Part shown: piece after piece, positions 24,409 to 33,074 of the stretch
Layout: every line of letters starts with the position of its first letter
How positions within the stretch are numbered: position 1 is the first letter of the stretch
NCBI GenBank assembly: GCA_004359425.1
Contig: PTEU01000001.1
Span: 2,145,562-2,199,852, forward strand
Direction: 5' to 3'
Origin: Ideonella sp. MAG2
GTDB lineage: Bacteria > Pseudomonadota > Gammaproteobacteria > Burkholderiales > Burkholderiaceae_C
Length of the DNA: 54,291 bases
Program-made: the position numbers and the translations under genes
Notes under the pieces: model-generated
Database searches by the model: none
The model's input: the letters and a program-made list of their open reading frames with translations, nothing else
What the model was told of the DNA's origin: nothing

Positions 24409-27400
24409 TCAATGCCCCCCCGCCAACAACGTGGCATTCCCCCCCGCTGCCGCCGTGTTGATGGTGACGGTTTGTTCGGCGCAGAAGCGGTAGAGGTAGT
24501 GCGGGCCGCCGGCCTTGGGGCCGGTGCCGGAGAGGCCTTCGCCGCCGAAGGGTTGGACGCCGACGACGGCGCCGATCATGTTGCGGTTGACATAGACGTT
24601 ACCGATGCGAGCCTGATGGGCCAAGCGGGCGGCGCGGCTGTCGATGCGGGTTTGGATGCCGAAGGTCAGGCCGTAGCCCAGGGCGTTGATCTCGCGCACC
24701 ACGGCGTCCACGTCGCCGCTCCAGCGCACCACATGCAGCACCGGGCCAAAAATCTCTTGGCGCAGGTCGCGGATGCGGGGCAGCTCAAAGGCGATGGGGG
24801 CCACCAAGCGCGGCACAGCAGCTGCTGAGGAGGCCGGCACCACTGTTTCGCCCAGCAGCTTGGCCTCGCGGCGCAGGCGCTCGACGTGGCGGCTGATGCC
24901 GGTGAAGGCTTCGTCGTCGATGACCGGGCCGACATCGGTGGCCAAGAGGGCGGGATCGCCCACGCTCAGCTCGGCCATGGCGCCCTTGATCATCTCGATC
25001 ACGCCGTCGGCAATGCCCTCATGCACACACAACAAACGCAGCGCAGAGCAGCGCTGGCCGGCTGAGCGGAAGGCGCTTTGCACCACGGCGTCGACCACCT
25101 GCTCGGGCAGGGCTGTGCTGTCCACCAGCATGGCGTTCAAGCCGCCGGTTTCGGCTATCAGCGGCACGATGGGGCCGTCTTTTTGGGCCAGGGTGCGGTT
25201 GATCAAACGGGCCACTTGGGTGGAGCCGGTGAAGCAGACACCGGCGGTGCGGGCGTCAGCCACCAGGCCTGCGCCCACGGTTTCACCGGGGCCGTGCAGC
25301 AAGATCAAGGCATCGTCAGGCACACCGGCCTCGCGCAGTAACTCGACCATGCGCTGGGCCACGGCCGGGGTTTGCTCGGCGGGCTTGGCGGCCACGGTGT
25401 TGCCCGTCACCAATGCGGCCACCACCTGACCCGCAAAAATGGCCAGCGGGAAGTTCCAGGGGCTGATGCAGACAAACACGCCGCGGCCATGCAGGCGCAG
25501 GGTGTTGCTCTCGCCGGTGGGGCCGGGCAAGGTTTGCTCGGCCAGGCGTTGCTCGGCTTGATCGGCGTAGTAGCGGCAGAAGTCCACCGCCTCGCGCACC
25601 TCGGCCACGCAGTCGCCCAGGGTCTTGTGGGCCTCTTTGACCAGCAGGCCGCAGAACTCGGCCAGGCGGGCGTCCAGCAAGTCACCGGCTTTGCGGATGA
25701 TGGCGGCGCGCTCGGCCAAGGGGCGAGTGCTCCAAGTGTCAAAGCCGCTTTGCAGCGTGGCCATGGCCAGCTCAATTTGGGCGGTACTGGCCTCGGGCAC
25801 CGGCGGTATGCGGGTGTTGGCAATGGCTTCGTCCAAGGGGCGACGCTGTACCAGGCAGGTCAAGTCAGCCCCCGTGGAGTTGCGGCGGCCCGCGCCATAC
25901 AGCGCGTGGGGCAGCGGGAAGGCCTCGATCTGCTCGCCACTGGCGCAAGCCTCCAGCGGCGAGCCCAGCAGCGCCTCGGTGGGCACTTGCTCGTCAGCCA
26001 GTTGGTGCACAAACGAGGAGTTCGCGCCGTTCTCCAGCAGGCGGCGCACCAAGTAGGCCAGCAGGTCGCGGTGCTCGCCCACGGGGGCGTAGACGCGGCA
26101 GGCCATTTGGCCGTCGGCCAGCACTTCGCGGTAGATGCCGTCGCCCATGCCGTGCAGGCGCTGCATTTCATAGTCTTTGTCGGGCTCGGCCCCGGCCTGG
26201 GCCGCCATGCGGGTGATGGCCGAGATGGTGCCGGCGTTGTGCGTCGCAAACTGCGGGTAGATCACCTTGCTGTGGCCCAGCAGCGCCTGGGCGCAGGCGA
26301 GGTAAGACACATCGGTGTGCGGTTTGTGGGTGTAGACCGGGTAGCCGGCTAGGCCTTGCTCTTGGGCGCGCTTGATCTCGCCGTCCCAGTAGGCGCCCTT
26401 GACCAAGCGCACCATGAAGCGCAGGCCGTGCTCGCGGGCGATGCGGGCCACTTCGTCGACCACGGCCAGGGCGCGGGTCTGGTAGGCCTGCACGGCCAAG
26501 CCAAAGCCGCGCCAGTGTGGGTAAATGCGGCTGATGCGGGCGGCCAGTGCCTCAAAGACATCCAGCGACAACTCCAGGCGGTCGACCTCCTCGGCGTCGA
26601 TGGTGAGGTTGAGGTTGGCGGTGGCGGCCTGCTCGATCAGGCTCCAGACGCGGGGCAGCAGCTCGGCAAACACGCGCTCGCGCTGGGCGTCTTCATAGCG
26701 CGAGAACAAAGCCGAGAGCTTGATGGAGATGCCGTCGGCGCTCTCAGGGCCTCGGGTTTGGGTGCCTTGGGCCACGGCAATCGTCTTGATGGCGTTGGCG
26801 TAAGAGGCCAGGTAGCGGCGGGCGTCGTCTTCGGTGCGGGCACCTTCGCCCAGCATGTCATAGGAGAAACGCAGATTGGCCAGGGCTTTGCGCTGGCTGG
26901 CGGCCTCGCTCATGGCCTCACCAATGGTGCGGCCCAGCACAAACTGGCGGCCCAGCAGTTGGATGGCGCGCACGGTGGCCGCCACCACGGTGCGGGCGCC
27001 CAAGCGCTTGAGCAAGCCCGCCTCTTCCTCGGCACCAGGCAGGAACTTCTTGGACATGGCAATGGCGCTGGCCGACAGGCCGGCCCAAACCCCACCGTCG
27101 GTCTGGTCAAAGTCGGCACGGCCGAGTTGGTCGGCCGTCAGGGCCACGGCGGTTTCCACATCAGGCACCCGCAGCAGGGCTTCGGCCAGGCGCATCAGGG
27201 CCAGGCCCTCGGCGCTGGAGATGGGGTACTCCTTGAGCAAGGACTCCATGGCCCAGAAGGGGGCTGGTTTCTCGCGCACAGCACGGATCCAGGGACGGGC
27301 GTGCTCAATCACGGCACGCCACTCGGTCACGTCTCCCAGCCGGGCGCGTGCGGCGGCCAAGGCCTGGGCCTCCGGCCGGTAGGCAAAGGGCAAGCGCTGG

Positions 27401-27453
27401 CGTGCAGGCGGCACGGAAAAGAGGGCCGGAGCGGTCTGGGTGAGGGTGTTCAT
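24409..27453 (-). CDS. putA: Bifunctional proline dehydrogenase / delta-1-pyrroline-5-carboxylate dehydrogenase PutA
   Basis: The product has 1014 residues, the length of minimal type A PutA, without the N-terminal ribbon-helix-helix domain or long C-terminal extension. The PRODH barrel covers about 100-430 (FMVRLVKGAYWDGEIKRAQEQGL, YPVYTHKPHTDVSYLACA). The aldehyde dehydrogenase half covers about 520-970, with the Glu in LIAETGGLNAMLVDS and the catalytic Cys in SAFRSAGQRCSALRL. It oxidises proline to glutamate using FAD/quinone and NAD+. A divergent Lrp-type gene 96 nt away is the likely regulator. Confidence 0.95.
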   Translation of the reverse strand: MNTLTQTAPALFSVPPARQRLPFAYRPEAQALAAARARLGDVTEWRAVIEHARPWIRAVREKPAPFWAMESLLKEYPISSAEGLALMRLAEALLRVPDVETAVALTADQLGRADFDQTDGGVWAGLSASAIAMSKKFLPGAEEEAGLLKRLGARTVVAATVRAIQLLGRQFVLGRTIGEAMSEAASQRKALANLRFSYDMLGEGARTEDDARRYLASYANAIKTIAVAQGTQTRGPESADGISIKLSALFSRYEDAQRERVFAELLPRVWSLIEQAATANLNLTIDAEEVDRLELSLDVFEALAARISRIYPHWRGFGLAVQAYQTRALAVVDEVARIAREHGLRFMVRLVKGAYWDGEIKRAQEQGLAGYPVYTHKPHTDVSYLACAQALLGHSKVIYPQFATHNAGTISAITRMAAQAGAEPDKDYEMQRLHGMGDGIYREVLADGQMACRVYAPVGEHRDLLAYLVRRLLENGANSSFVHQLADEQVPTEALLGSPLEACASGEQIEAFPLPHALYGAGRRNSTGADLTCLVQRRPLDEAIANTRIPPVPEASTAQIELAMATLQSGFDTWSTRPLAERAAIIRKAGDLLDARLAEFCGLLVKEAHKTLGDCVAEVREAVDFCRYYADQAEQRLAEQTLPGPTGESNTLRLHGRGVFVCISPWNFPLAIFAGQVVAALVTGNTVAAKPAEQTPAVAQRMVELLREAGVPDDALILLHGPGETVGAGLVADARTAGVCFTGSTQVARLINRTLAQKDGPIVPLIAETGGLNAMLVDSTALPEQVVDAVVQSAFRSAGQRCSALRLLCVHEGIADGVIEMIKGAMAELSVGDPALLATDVGPVIDDEAFTGISRHVERLRREAKLLGETVVPASSAAAVPRLVAPIAFELPRIRDLRQEIFGPVLHVVRWSGDVDAVVREINALGYGLTFGIQTRIDSRAARLAHQARIGNVYVNRNMIGAVVGVQPFGGEGLSGTGPKAGGPHYLYRFCAEQTVTINTAAAGGNATLLAGGH

Positions 27454-27476
27454 GGCAGTAGAAAACCTGACTGGTG

Positions 27477-27503
27477 GGAATTGCAGCTTAAAGCCACAAT
27501 TCC
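27477..27503. promoter_or_regulatory. Candidate Lrp/PutR operator between putA and putR
   Basis: GGAATTG at 27477-27483 and CAATTCC at 27497-27503 form a perfect 7-bp inverted repeat whose half sites are 20 bp apart, two helical turns. It lies in the 96-nt divergent region, near the start of putA. Lrp-type regulators bind such AT-centred dyads. Activation of putA by the adjacent regulator with proline is inferred. Confidence 0.5.
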
Positions 27504-27549
27504 TGAAAAAGATTCGGAGTTTTATGGCCTCGACGGAGTTTTCCCCGGT

Positions 27550-28047
27550 ATGAAAGTGCCTTTAGACCTTTCAGATGCAGAACGCGGGCTCGACAAAATC
27601 GACCTACGCATCCTGCGCGTCCTGCAAAAGGACGGTCGCATCAGCAACCTGAAACTGGCAGAGGAAGTACACCTATCGCCCACTGCCGTGTTGGAGCGCG
27701 TCAAGCGTCTCACCCGGGAGAACTACATCCTAGGCTATGAGGCCAGGCTCAACCCTAACAAATTGGGTGCCGGGCTGATGGTGTTTGTAGAGGTATTGCT
27801 GGACCGCACCGTACACGATGTGATGGACAGCTTTCGCGCTGCCGTGCAGGTGCGCCCTGAGATCTTGGAATGCCATTTGGTGGCTGGGGGCTTTGACTAC
27901 CTGCTCAAGACCCGAGTTTCCGACATGAGCGCTTACCGCTCCTTTGTGGGCGATGTGATCTGGTCTCTGCCCGGTGTGCGGGAGACCCGCACTTATGCGG
28001 TGATGGAAGAGGTCAAGAACACCACGGCCTTGAGCCTGGGGGCTTGA
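27550..28047 (+). CDS. putR: Lrp/AsnC family transcriptional regulator (PutR-like)
   Basis: The product has 165 residues from ATG 27550; the far longer open frame upstream is an antisense shadow of putA. It has a winged helix-turn-helix start (LDKIDLRILRVLQKDGRISNLKLAEEVHLSPTAVLERVKRL, about 12-52) and a C-terminal RAM domain (GGFDYLLKTRVSDMSAYRSF). The divergent location next to putA matches known proline-responsive regulators (PutR, also called BkdR/Lrp-like) of proteobacteria. It probably activates putA and controls itself from the shared intergenic dyad. Confidence 0.88.
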   Translation: MKVPLDLSDAERGLDKIDLRILRVLQKDGRISNLKLAEEVHLSPTAVLERVKRLTRENYILGYEARLNPNKLGAGLMVFVEVLLDRTVHDVMDSFRAAVQVRPEILECHLVAGGFDYLLKTRVSDMSAYRSFVGDVIWSLPGVRETRTYAVMEEVKNTTALSLGA

Positions 28048-28216
28048 GAGTCCGCCATTGTGGGGGGCCTGCTTCTCCTCACCTCGCCCCCAATTGGGTG
28101 CGGTAGTTTCCCGCTCCCCCATGGGTCCCCCTCAGGGGTGATGGGCGCTCCGAGTGCGCCACGCCAAGATGGCGGTCATGCGTTCACCAACGCAGCCCGC
28201 CACTGAGGAGACCACT

Positions 28217-28426
28217 GTGCTGAACCCCGCTCCGTTGTCCACCGCCGCCCCCCTGCCGCCGGCCTTACGGGCCGCCTTCTTGGCAGGTAGTTTGGACGAT
28301 AGCCACTTCATGCCCATCCCTTGGCCGCAATTGCTGCAAGGCATGGCTTGGCTGACCGAGCCCACCCTGGAGTTCATGCAAGGGGTTTTCGTCTCTGAGA
28401 TGAATGAAGAGTTGGCACTCACTTAA
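28217..28426 (+). CDS. Hypothetical small protein
   Basis: The product has 69 residues from GTG 28217, chosen because GAGGAG lies 7 nt upstream; the frame opens at 28154. It is hydrophobic-aromatic in places (AFLAGSLDDSHFMPIPWPQLLQGMAWLTEPTLEFMQGVF) without a clear transmembrane span. No family is recognised. It lies between putR and the convergent yggS gene and ends just before a long hairpin. Confidence 0.5.
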   Translation: MLNPAPLSTAAPLPPALRAAFLAGSLDDSHFMPIPWPQLLQGMAWLTEPTLEFMQGVFVSEMNEELALT

Positions 28427-28429
28427 TTT

Positions 28430-28473
28430 CCAAAGCGGCCTGAGCCATGCCAGGCAGGCTCAGGCCGCTTTGG
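28430..28473. terminator. Long hairpin between convergent genes
   Basis: A perfect 17-bp inverted repeat (28430-28446 with 28457-28473, CCAAAGCGGCCTGAGCC) has a 10-nt loop. It overlaps the last codons of yggS and follows the small hypothetical gene, so it could stop transcription from both sides. It lacks a long T-run, so terminator strength is uncertain. Confidence 0.5.
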
Positions 28474-29161
28474 CGGGACGCGCACCAAAAATGGCCGTAC
28501 CCACACGCACCAGGGTAGCGCCCTCCAGCACGGCGGCTTCGAGGTCGTGGCTCATGCCCATAGAGAGGGTGTCCAGCGCCAAGCCTTCGCCCCGCAGTTG
28601 GGCCCATAGCAGCGCCAAGGCACGGTGGGGTGCGCGCTGGGCAGCCAGGTCGTCTGCCGGGGCAGGCACGGCCATCAAGCCCCGCAGTTGCAGCCGGGGC
28701 AAGGCGGCCACCGCCGGGGCGACTGCCAGCAACTCGGCTGCTGACAAGCCGCTTTTGCTGGCCTCGCCGCTGATATTGACCTGCAAGCAGACCTGCAAGG
28801 GTGGCAGGTAGGCAGGGCGTTGCTCACTCAGGCGCTGGGCAATTTTGAGCCGGTCGACCGAGTGAACCCAGTCGAAGTGTTCAGCCACCACCCGTGTCTT
28901 GTTGGACTGTAGGGGGCCGATCAAATGCCAAGAGATCTGGGTGCGCAACTCAGCCAGGGCGGCCATCTTGTCGAGTGCTTCTTGGACATAGTTCTCGCCA
29001 AAGTCACGCTGGCCTGCCGCAAAGGCTTGGCGCACGGCGTTGGCAGGGCAGGTTTTGCTAACGGCCAACAAAGTGACATCCTTGGCAGCTCGTTGCGCTT
29101 GCTCACAGGCGCGCCGCAGGCGGAGCATCAAGTCTTGGAGGTTCTCGGCGATACTGGACAT
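28460..29161 (-). CDS. yggS: YggS family pyridoxal phosphate homeostasis protein
   Basis: The product has 233 residues from ATG 29161; an upstream frame extension lacks family similarity. It has the fold-type III PLP barrel with the cofactor lysine in VTLLAVSKTCPANAV, then FGENYVQEALDK, WHLIGPLQSNKTR, VNISGEASKSGL and the closing LSMGMSHDLEAAVLEGATLVRVGTAIFG. It has no known catalytic activity and buffers PLP levels in the cytoplasm. It is divergent from pilT, a common arrangement in proteobacteria. Confidence 0.95.
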   Translation of the reverse strand: MSSIAENLQDLMLRLRRACEQAQRAAKDVTLLAVSKTCPANAVRQAFAAGQRDFGENYVQEALDKMAALAELRTQISWHLIGPLQSNKTRVVAEHFDWVHSVDRLKIAQRLSEQRPAYLPPLQVCLQVNISGEASKSGLSAAELLAVAPAVAALPRLQLRGLMAVPAPADDLAAQRAPHRALALLWAQLRGEGLALDTLSMGMSHDLEAAVLEGATLVRVGTAIFGARPAKAA

Positions 29162-29252
29162 GATGGTGGGAGGATAAACCAGGGGCTGGCTTGGCCTATG
29201 GTTATTGGTGCCGCCTTTGTCTTGAGCCAATTTTTTGCGGACATTCGCATCT

Positions 29253-30296
29253 ATGGACATCACCCAACTGCTGGCCTTTTCTGTCAAGAACAAGGCGTCT
29301 GACCTTCACCTCTCTGCGGGCCTGCCACCCATGATTCGGGTCCACGGCGATGTGCGCCGCATCAATGTGGACCCGCTGTCGCACAAAGAAGTGCACGCCA
29401 TGGTGTACGACATCATGAACGACAGCCAGCGCAAGCACTATGAGGACACGCTGGAGTGTGACTTCAGCTTTGAGGTCCAAGGGCTGGCCCGCTTCCGGGT
29501 GAATGCGTACCACCAGAACCGCGGCTCGGGTGCCGTGTTCCGGACCATTCCGTCCAAGATCCAAACTCTGACCCAACTGAACTGCCCGCCTGTGTTTGCG
29601 GATTTGGCGCTCAAGCCACGCGGTTTGGTGCTGGTCACCGGGCCGACCGGCTCTGGTAAATCAACCACGCTGGCCGCCATGGTGGACCACCTCAATGAGA
29701 GCCATTACGGCCACATCTTGACGCTGGAAGACCCAATTGAATTCGTACACGAGTCCAAGAAGTGCCTGATCAACCAGCGTGAAGTGGGGCCACACACCTT
29801 GAGCTTCTCTAACGCCCTGCGCGCCGCCCTTCGCGAAGACCCGGACGCCATTCTGGTGGGTGAGTTGCGAGACTTGGAGACCATCCGCCTGGCCCTGACC
29901 GCCGCCGAAACCGGCCACTTGGTGTTTGGCACCCTGCACACTTCGTCCGCCGCCAAAACCATTGACCGTATCGTCGATGTGTTCCCGGCGGCTGAAAAAG
30001 ACATGGTGCGCGCCATGTTGTCGGAGTCGTTGGTGGCGGTGATCTCGCAGTCGCTGTGCAAAACCAAAGACGGCAACGGCCGCGTGGCCGCGCACGAGAT
30101 CATGCTGGGCACGCCCGCCATCCGCAATTTGATCCGCGAAAACAAGGTGGCTCAGATGTACTCGGCCATCCAGACCGGCCAGAGCATGGGCATGCAAACC
30201 CTGGATCAGGCCTTGGCCGATCTGGTGCGCCGCAATATCATCGCCGCCGCCGAGGCTCGCACCCGGGCCAAGTCGCCGGAAATGTTCCCCGGCTAA
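29253..30296 (+). CDS. pilT: Type IV pilus retraction ATPase PilT
   Basis: The product has 347 residues from ATG 29253. It begins with the PilT start MDITQLLAFSVKNKASDLHLSAG, and carries the Walker A site GPTGSGKST (about 130-138), the Asp/His boxes around LTLEDPIEFVHESK and GTLHTSSAAKTIDR, and the AIRNLIRE motif near 290 that is needed for retraction. The hexamer depolymerises pilin at the inner-membrane base. It is followed after 13 nt by a cyclic nucleotide-binding protein and then pilU. Confidence 0.97.
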   Translation: MDITQLLAFSVKNKASDLHLSAGLPPMIRVHGDVRRINVDPLSHKEVHAMVYDIMNDSQRKHYEDTLECDFSFEVQGLARFRVNAYHQNRGSGAVFRTIPSKIQTLTQLNCPPVFADLALKPRGLVLVTGPTGSGKSTTLAAMVDHLNESHYGHILTLEDPIEFVHESKKCLINQREVGPHTLSFSNALRAALREDPDAILVGELRDLETIRLALTAAETGHLVFGTLHTSSAAKTIDRIVDVFPAAEKDMVRAMLSESLVAVISQSLCKTKDGNGRVAAHEIMLGTPAIRNLIRENKVAQMYSAIQTGQSMGMQTLDQALADLVRRNIIAAAEARTRAKSPEMFPG

Positions 30297-30309
30297 AGCG
30301 TCTCTCAGC

Positions 30310-30969
30310 ATGTGGCAATTCATTTCCCGGCTGTGGAGCGGCAAGCCTAAAAAGCCAGTGTTCCAGCTCAGCACGTCAGCAGACTCGGGCTATTACGCTA
30401 CCCAGTTTGTGGACCACCAAGCGGCCGATACCCGGCTGTTTGTGCGCTGGAGCCACCGCGCCCCCGACCTGCAGGCCTCACCCGTGGCGCAGGCCACGGG
30501 CACGCAATTGCTGGTGCGCCTGCTGGTGCAAGACCCGGCCATGCTGAGCCTGGGGGTAGAGTGGCTGCATGCGATGGGCAACTACTTTGAGTACGCCCGC
30601 GTCGATGCGGGCAAGCGCCTGTTTGCCCAAGACGAGCAAGGCGACTTTATTTTGTTGCTGCTGGACGGCAGCGCGGCCGAAGACAGGCTACAACCCTCGG
30701 GCCAAAAAGTGCGTTTGGGAGAGATGCGCGCCGGTGATGTGCTGGGTGAGTTCTCCATGCTGGACGGTGGCACACGCCTGGGCACCTGCGTGGCCCTGAC
30801 ACCGGTGACGGTGGGTGTGCTGTCCAGCCAAAGCCTGAGCCGCCTCTTGGCTGAAGAACCCCGCCTGGGTGCCGAGTTGGCGCTGTGGCTGGGTAAACGT
30901 CTCTCGCTGCGGCTGCGGCAAATCAGCGCCCGCTTGTCGGTGCAATTGGTTCGTGCAGACACGCACTGA
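30310..30969 (+). CDS. Cyclic nucleotide-binding domain protein between pilT and pilU
   Basis: The product has 219 residues. The central part (LLLLDGSAAEDRLQPSGQKVRLGEMRAGDVLGEFSMLDGGTRLGTCVALTPVTVGVLSSQSLSRLLAEEP) is a cNMP-binding beta-roll with a GE-x(S)-x-L-x-G-G-xR-type phosphate-binding cassette. A helical end follows, but no helix-turn-helix is seen, so it is not a Crp-type regulator. The N-terminal 100 residues are unrecognised. Lying between the two retraction ATPases with short gaps (13 and 17 nt), it may couple a cyclic nucleotide signal to pilus retraction. That role is inferred. Confidence 0.75.
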   Translation: MWQFISRLWSGKPKKPVFQLSTSADSGYYATQFVDHQAADTRLFVRWSHRAPDLQASPVAQATGTQLLVRLLVQDPAMLSLGVEWLHAMGNYFEYARVDAGKRLFAQDEQGDFILLLLDGSAAEDRLQPSGQKVRLGEMRAGDVLGEFSMLDGGTRLGTCVALTPVTVGVLSSQSLSRLLAEEPRLGAELALWLGKRLSLRLRQISARLSVQLVRADTH

Positions 30970-30986
30970 GCCTTGAAGGGATTTTC

Positions 30987-32123
30987 ATGGAACGCGATCA
31001 GGCTTCGAAATTTGTCAGCGACTTGCTGCGCTTGTTGGTGACCCGCAATGGCTCGGACTTGTTTTTGACCGCCGACTTCCCGCCCGCCATCAAGGTGGAC
31101 GGCAAGGTGACCAAAGTCTCGCCGCAGCCGCTGTCGGGTGCGCACACAGTCGCCCTGGCGCGGGCGCTGATGAACGACCGCCAAGCGGCCGACTTTGAGC
31201 GCACCAAGGAGTGCAACTTCGCCATCTCGCCGCAAAGCATTGGCCGCTTTCGGGTCAGCGCCTTCATGCAGCAAGGCCATGTGGGCCTGGTGCTGCGGAC
31301 CATTCCCTCGCAACTGCCCACCATCGACGGCCTGGGTCTGCCCAAAATCCTGAAAGATGTGGCCATGGCCAAGCGCGGCTTGGTCATTGTGGTGGGGGCC
31401 ACCGGCTCGGGCAAAAGCACCTCGCTGGCCGCCATGGTGGACTGGCGCAACGAGAACGCTTTTGACCACATCATCACCGTGGAAGACCCGGTGGAGTTTG
31501 TACACCCCCACAAGAACTGCGTGGTGACGCAGCGCGAAATTGGTGTGGACACGGACGACTGGCAAGTCGCACTGAAGAACTCGCTGCGCCAAGCGCCAGA
31601 TGTCATCTTGATGGGCGAAATCCGGGATCGCGAGACCATGGAGTTAGCCATCAACTTCGCCGAAACCGGCCATCTCTGCATGGCCACCCTGCACGCCAAC
31701 AGCGCCAACCAGGCACTGGATCGCATCATCAACTTCTTCCCCGACGACCGCCGCGCGCAGATGCTGATGGACCTGTCCCTCAACCTCAAGGGCATGATCT
31801 CGCAGCGCCTGCTGGCCCGCCAGGAGGGCAAGGGCCGCATTGCAGCGGTAGAGATCATGCTCAACAGCCCGCTGATGGCTGATTTGATCTTCAAGGGCGA
31901 GGTCTCGGAGATCAAAGACCTGATGAAGCGTTCACGTGAGCAAGGCATGCAGACTTTTGACCAGTCGCTGTTCGACCTCTATGAAGCCCATGCCGTGGCC
32001 TATGAGGACGTGCTGCGCAATGCCGACTCCGTCAACGACTTGCGCCTGAACATCAAGCTCAACAGCAAGCGCGCCCGCGTGACCGACTTGGCCGCAGGCA
32101 CCGAACACCTCACCATCGTTTGA
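30987..32123 (+). CDS. pilU: Type IV pilus retraction ATPase paralog PilU
   Basis: The product has 378 residues, a PilT paralog with Walker A GATGSGKST (about 136-144), ITVEDPVEFVHPHKNCVVTQREIGVDT, and the longer C-terminal tail beyond 350 typical of PilU. It assists PilT in retracting pili under load. GAAGGG precedes the ATG. It belongs to the pilT-cNMP-pilU operon. Confidence 0.95.
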   Translation: MERDQASKFVSDLLRLLVTRNGSDLFLTADFPPAIKVDGKVTKVSPQPLSGAHTVALARALMNDRQAADFERTKECNFAISPQSIGRFRVSAFMQQGHVGLVLRTIPSQLPTIDGLGLPKILKDVAMAKRGLVIVVGATGSGKSTSLAAMVDWRNENAFDHIITVEDPVEFVHPHKNCVVTQREIGVDTDDWQVALKNSLRQAPDVILMGEIRDRETMELAINFAETGHLCMATLHANSANQALDRIINFFPDDRRAQMLMDLSLNLKGMISQRLLARQEGKGRIAAVEIMLNSPLMADLIFKGEVSEIKDLMKRSREQGMQTFDQSLFDLYEAHAVAYEDVLRNADSVNDLRLNIKLNSKRARVTDLAAGTEHLTIV

Positions 32124-32132
32124 GTCCTTCTC

Positions 32133-33020
32133 ATGTCTGAAGCTGCTGTCGCCGCCCCACAAGCCGTGGCATTCCTGGGCCTGGGCGTGATGGGCGGCCC
32201 CATGGCCGGCCATTTGCACAAGGCCGGCCACACTGTCACCGTTTACAACCGCACCGCCGCCAAAGCCCAGGCTTGGGTGGCCGAGCATGGAGGCCGTGCA
32301 GCCGCCACCCCGCGCGAGGCCGCCCAAGGCGCGGCCATGGTGTTTGCGTGTGTGGGCAATGACGACGACCTGCGCTCGGTGGTCTTGGGGGACGACGGTG
32401 CCTTTGCGGGCATGGCAGCAGGCAGCGTGTTTGTTGACCACACCACGGCGTCCGCTGAAGTGGCGCGCGAGCTGGCCCAAGCCGCCCGCGCACGCGGCCT
32501 GTGGTTTGTGGATGCACCGGTGTCGGGCGGCCAAGCCGGTGCGGTTAACGGTGTGCTGACGGTGATGTGCGGCGGCGAGGCCAGTGCCTTTGAAGCCATG
32601 CGGCCGGTGGCCATGGCTTACTCGCGCGCTGTCACGCTCTTGGGCCCTTCTGGCGCTGGCCAGTTAGCCAAAATGGTGAATCAGATCTGCATTGCCTCGC
32701 TGGTGCAGGGCTTGGCAGAAGGCATTGCCTTCGGGCAGAAGGCAGGCCTGGACATGAAGGCCGTGCTGGACGTGATTGGCAAAGGTGCGGCGCAAAGCTG
32801 GCAGTTAGAGAACCGTGGCAAGACCATGGTGGACGACCAGTTTGAGTTTGGCTTTGCGGTGGACTGGATGCGCAAAGACTTAGGGCTGGTGCTCGAAGAG
32901 GCGCGCCGCAACGGTGCCACCCTACCCGCCACCGCCATGGTGGACCAGTTCTATGCCGATGTGCAGGCCATGGGTGGCCGACGCTGGGACACCTCCAGCC
33001 TGATCAAGCGGCTGCGCTGA
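32133..33020 (+). CDS. NAD(P)-dependent 3-hydroxyisobutyrate dehydrogenase-like oxidoreductase
   Basis: The product has 295 residues. The Rossmann start FLGLGVMGGPMAGHLHKAGH, the substrate motif DAPVSGGQAGAVNGVLTVMCGG (about 125-146) and the catalytic Lys segment GQLAKMVNQICIASLVQGLAEG (about 180) place it in the beta-hydroxyacid dehydrogenase family. It could act on 3-hydroxyisobutyrate, tartronate semialdehyde or a related acid. It follows pilU by 9 nt, probably on the same transcript. Confidence 0.88.
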   Translation: MSEAAVAAPQAVAFLGLGVMGGPMAGHLHKAGHTVTVYNRTAAKAQAWVAEHGGRAAATPREAAQGAAMVFACVGNDDDLRSVVLGDDGAFAGMAAGSVFVDHTTASAEVARELAQAARARGLWFVDAPVSGGQAGAVNGVLTVMCGGEASAFEAMRPVAMAYSRAVTLLGPSGAGQLAKMVNQICIASLVQGLAEGIAFGQKAGLDMKAVLDVIGKGAAQSWQLENRGKTMVDDQFEFGFAVDWMRKDLGLVLEEARRNGATLPATAMVDQFYADVQAMGGRRWDTSSLIKRLR

Positions 33021-33074
33021 GCCGCTGCTCCAGCACTGGCCCCGCGCCTTGCACGGCCCCCCCAGCAGGCATGA

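Noticed and set aside
23988..24437. Minus-strand 149-residue frame after the cassette block
   Set aside because: The translation is Arg/Pro/Ala-rich without a recognised fold and overlaps the putA end; kept only as an uncharacterised interval.
26356..27549. Upstream extension of the Lrp-type regulator frame
   Set aside because: It is antisense to putA and lacks family similarity; the regulator starts at 27550.
28056..28150. C-rich/G-rich short repeats after putR as a mobile element
   Set aside because: Only short partial palindromes; no clear ends, gene or second copy visible in the window.
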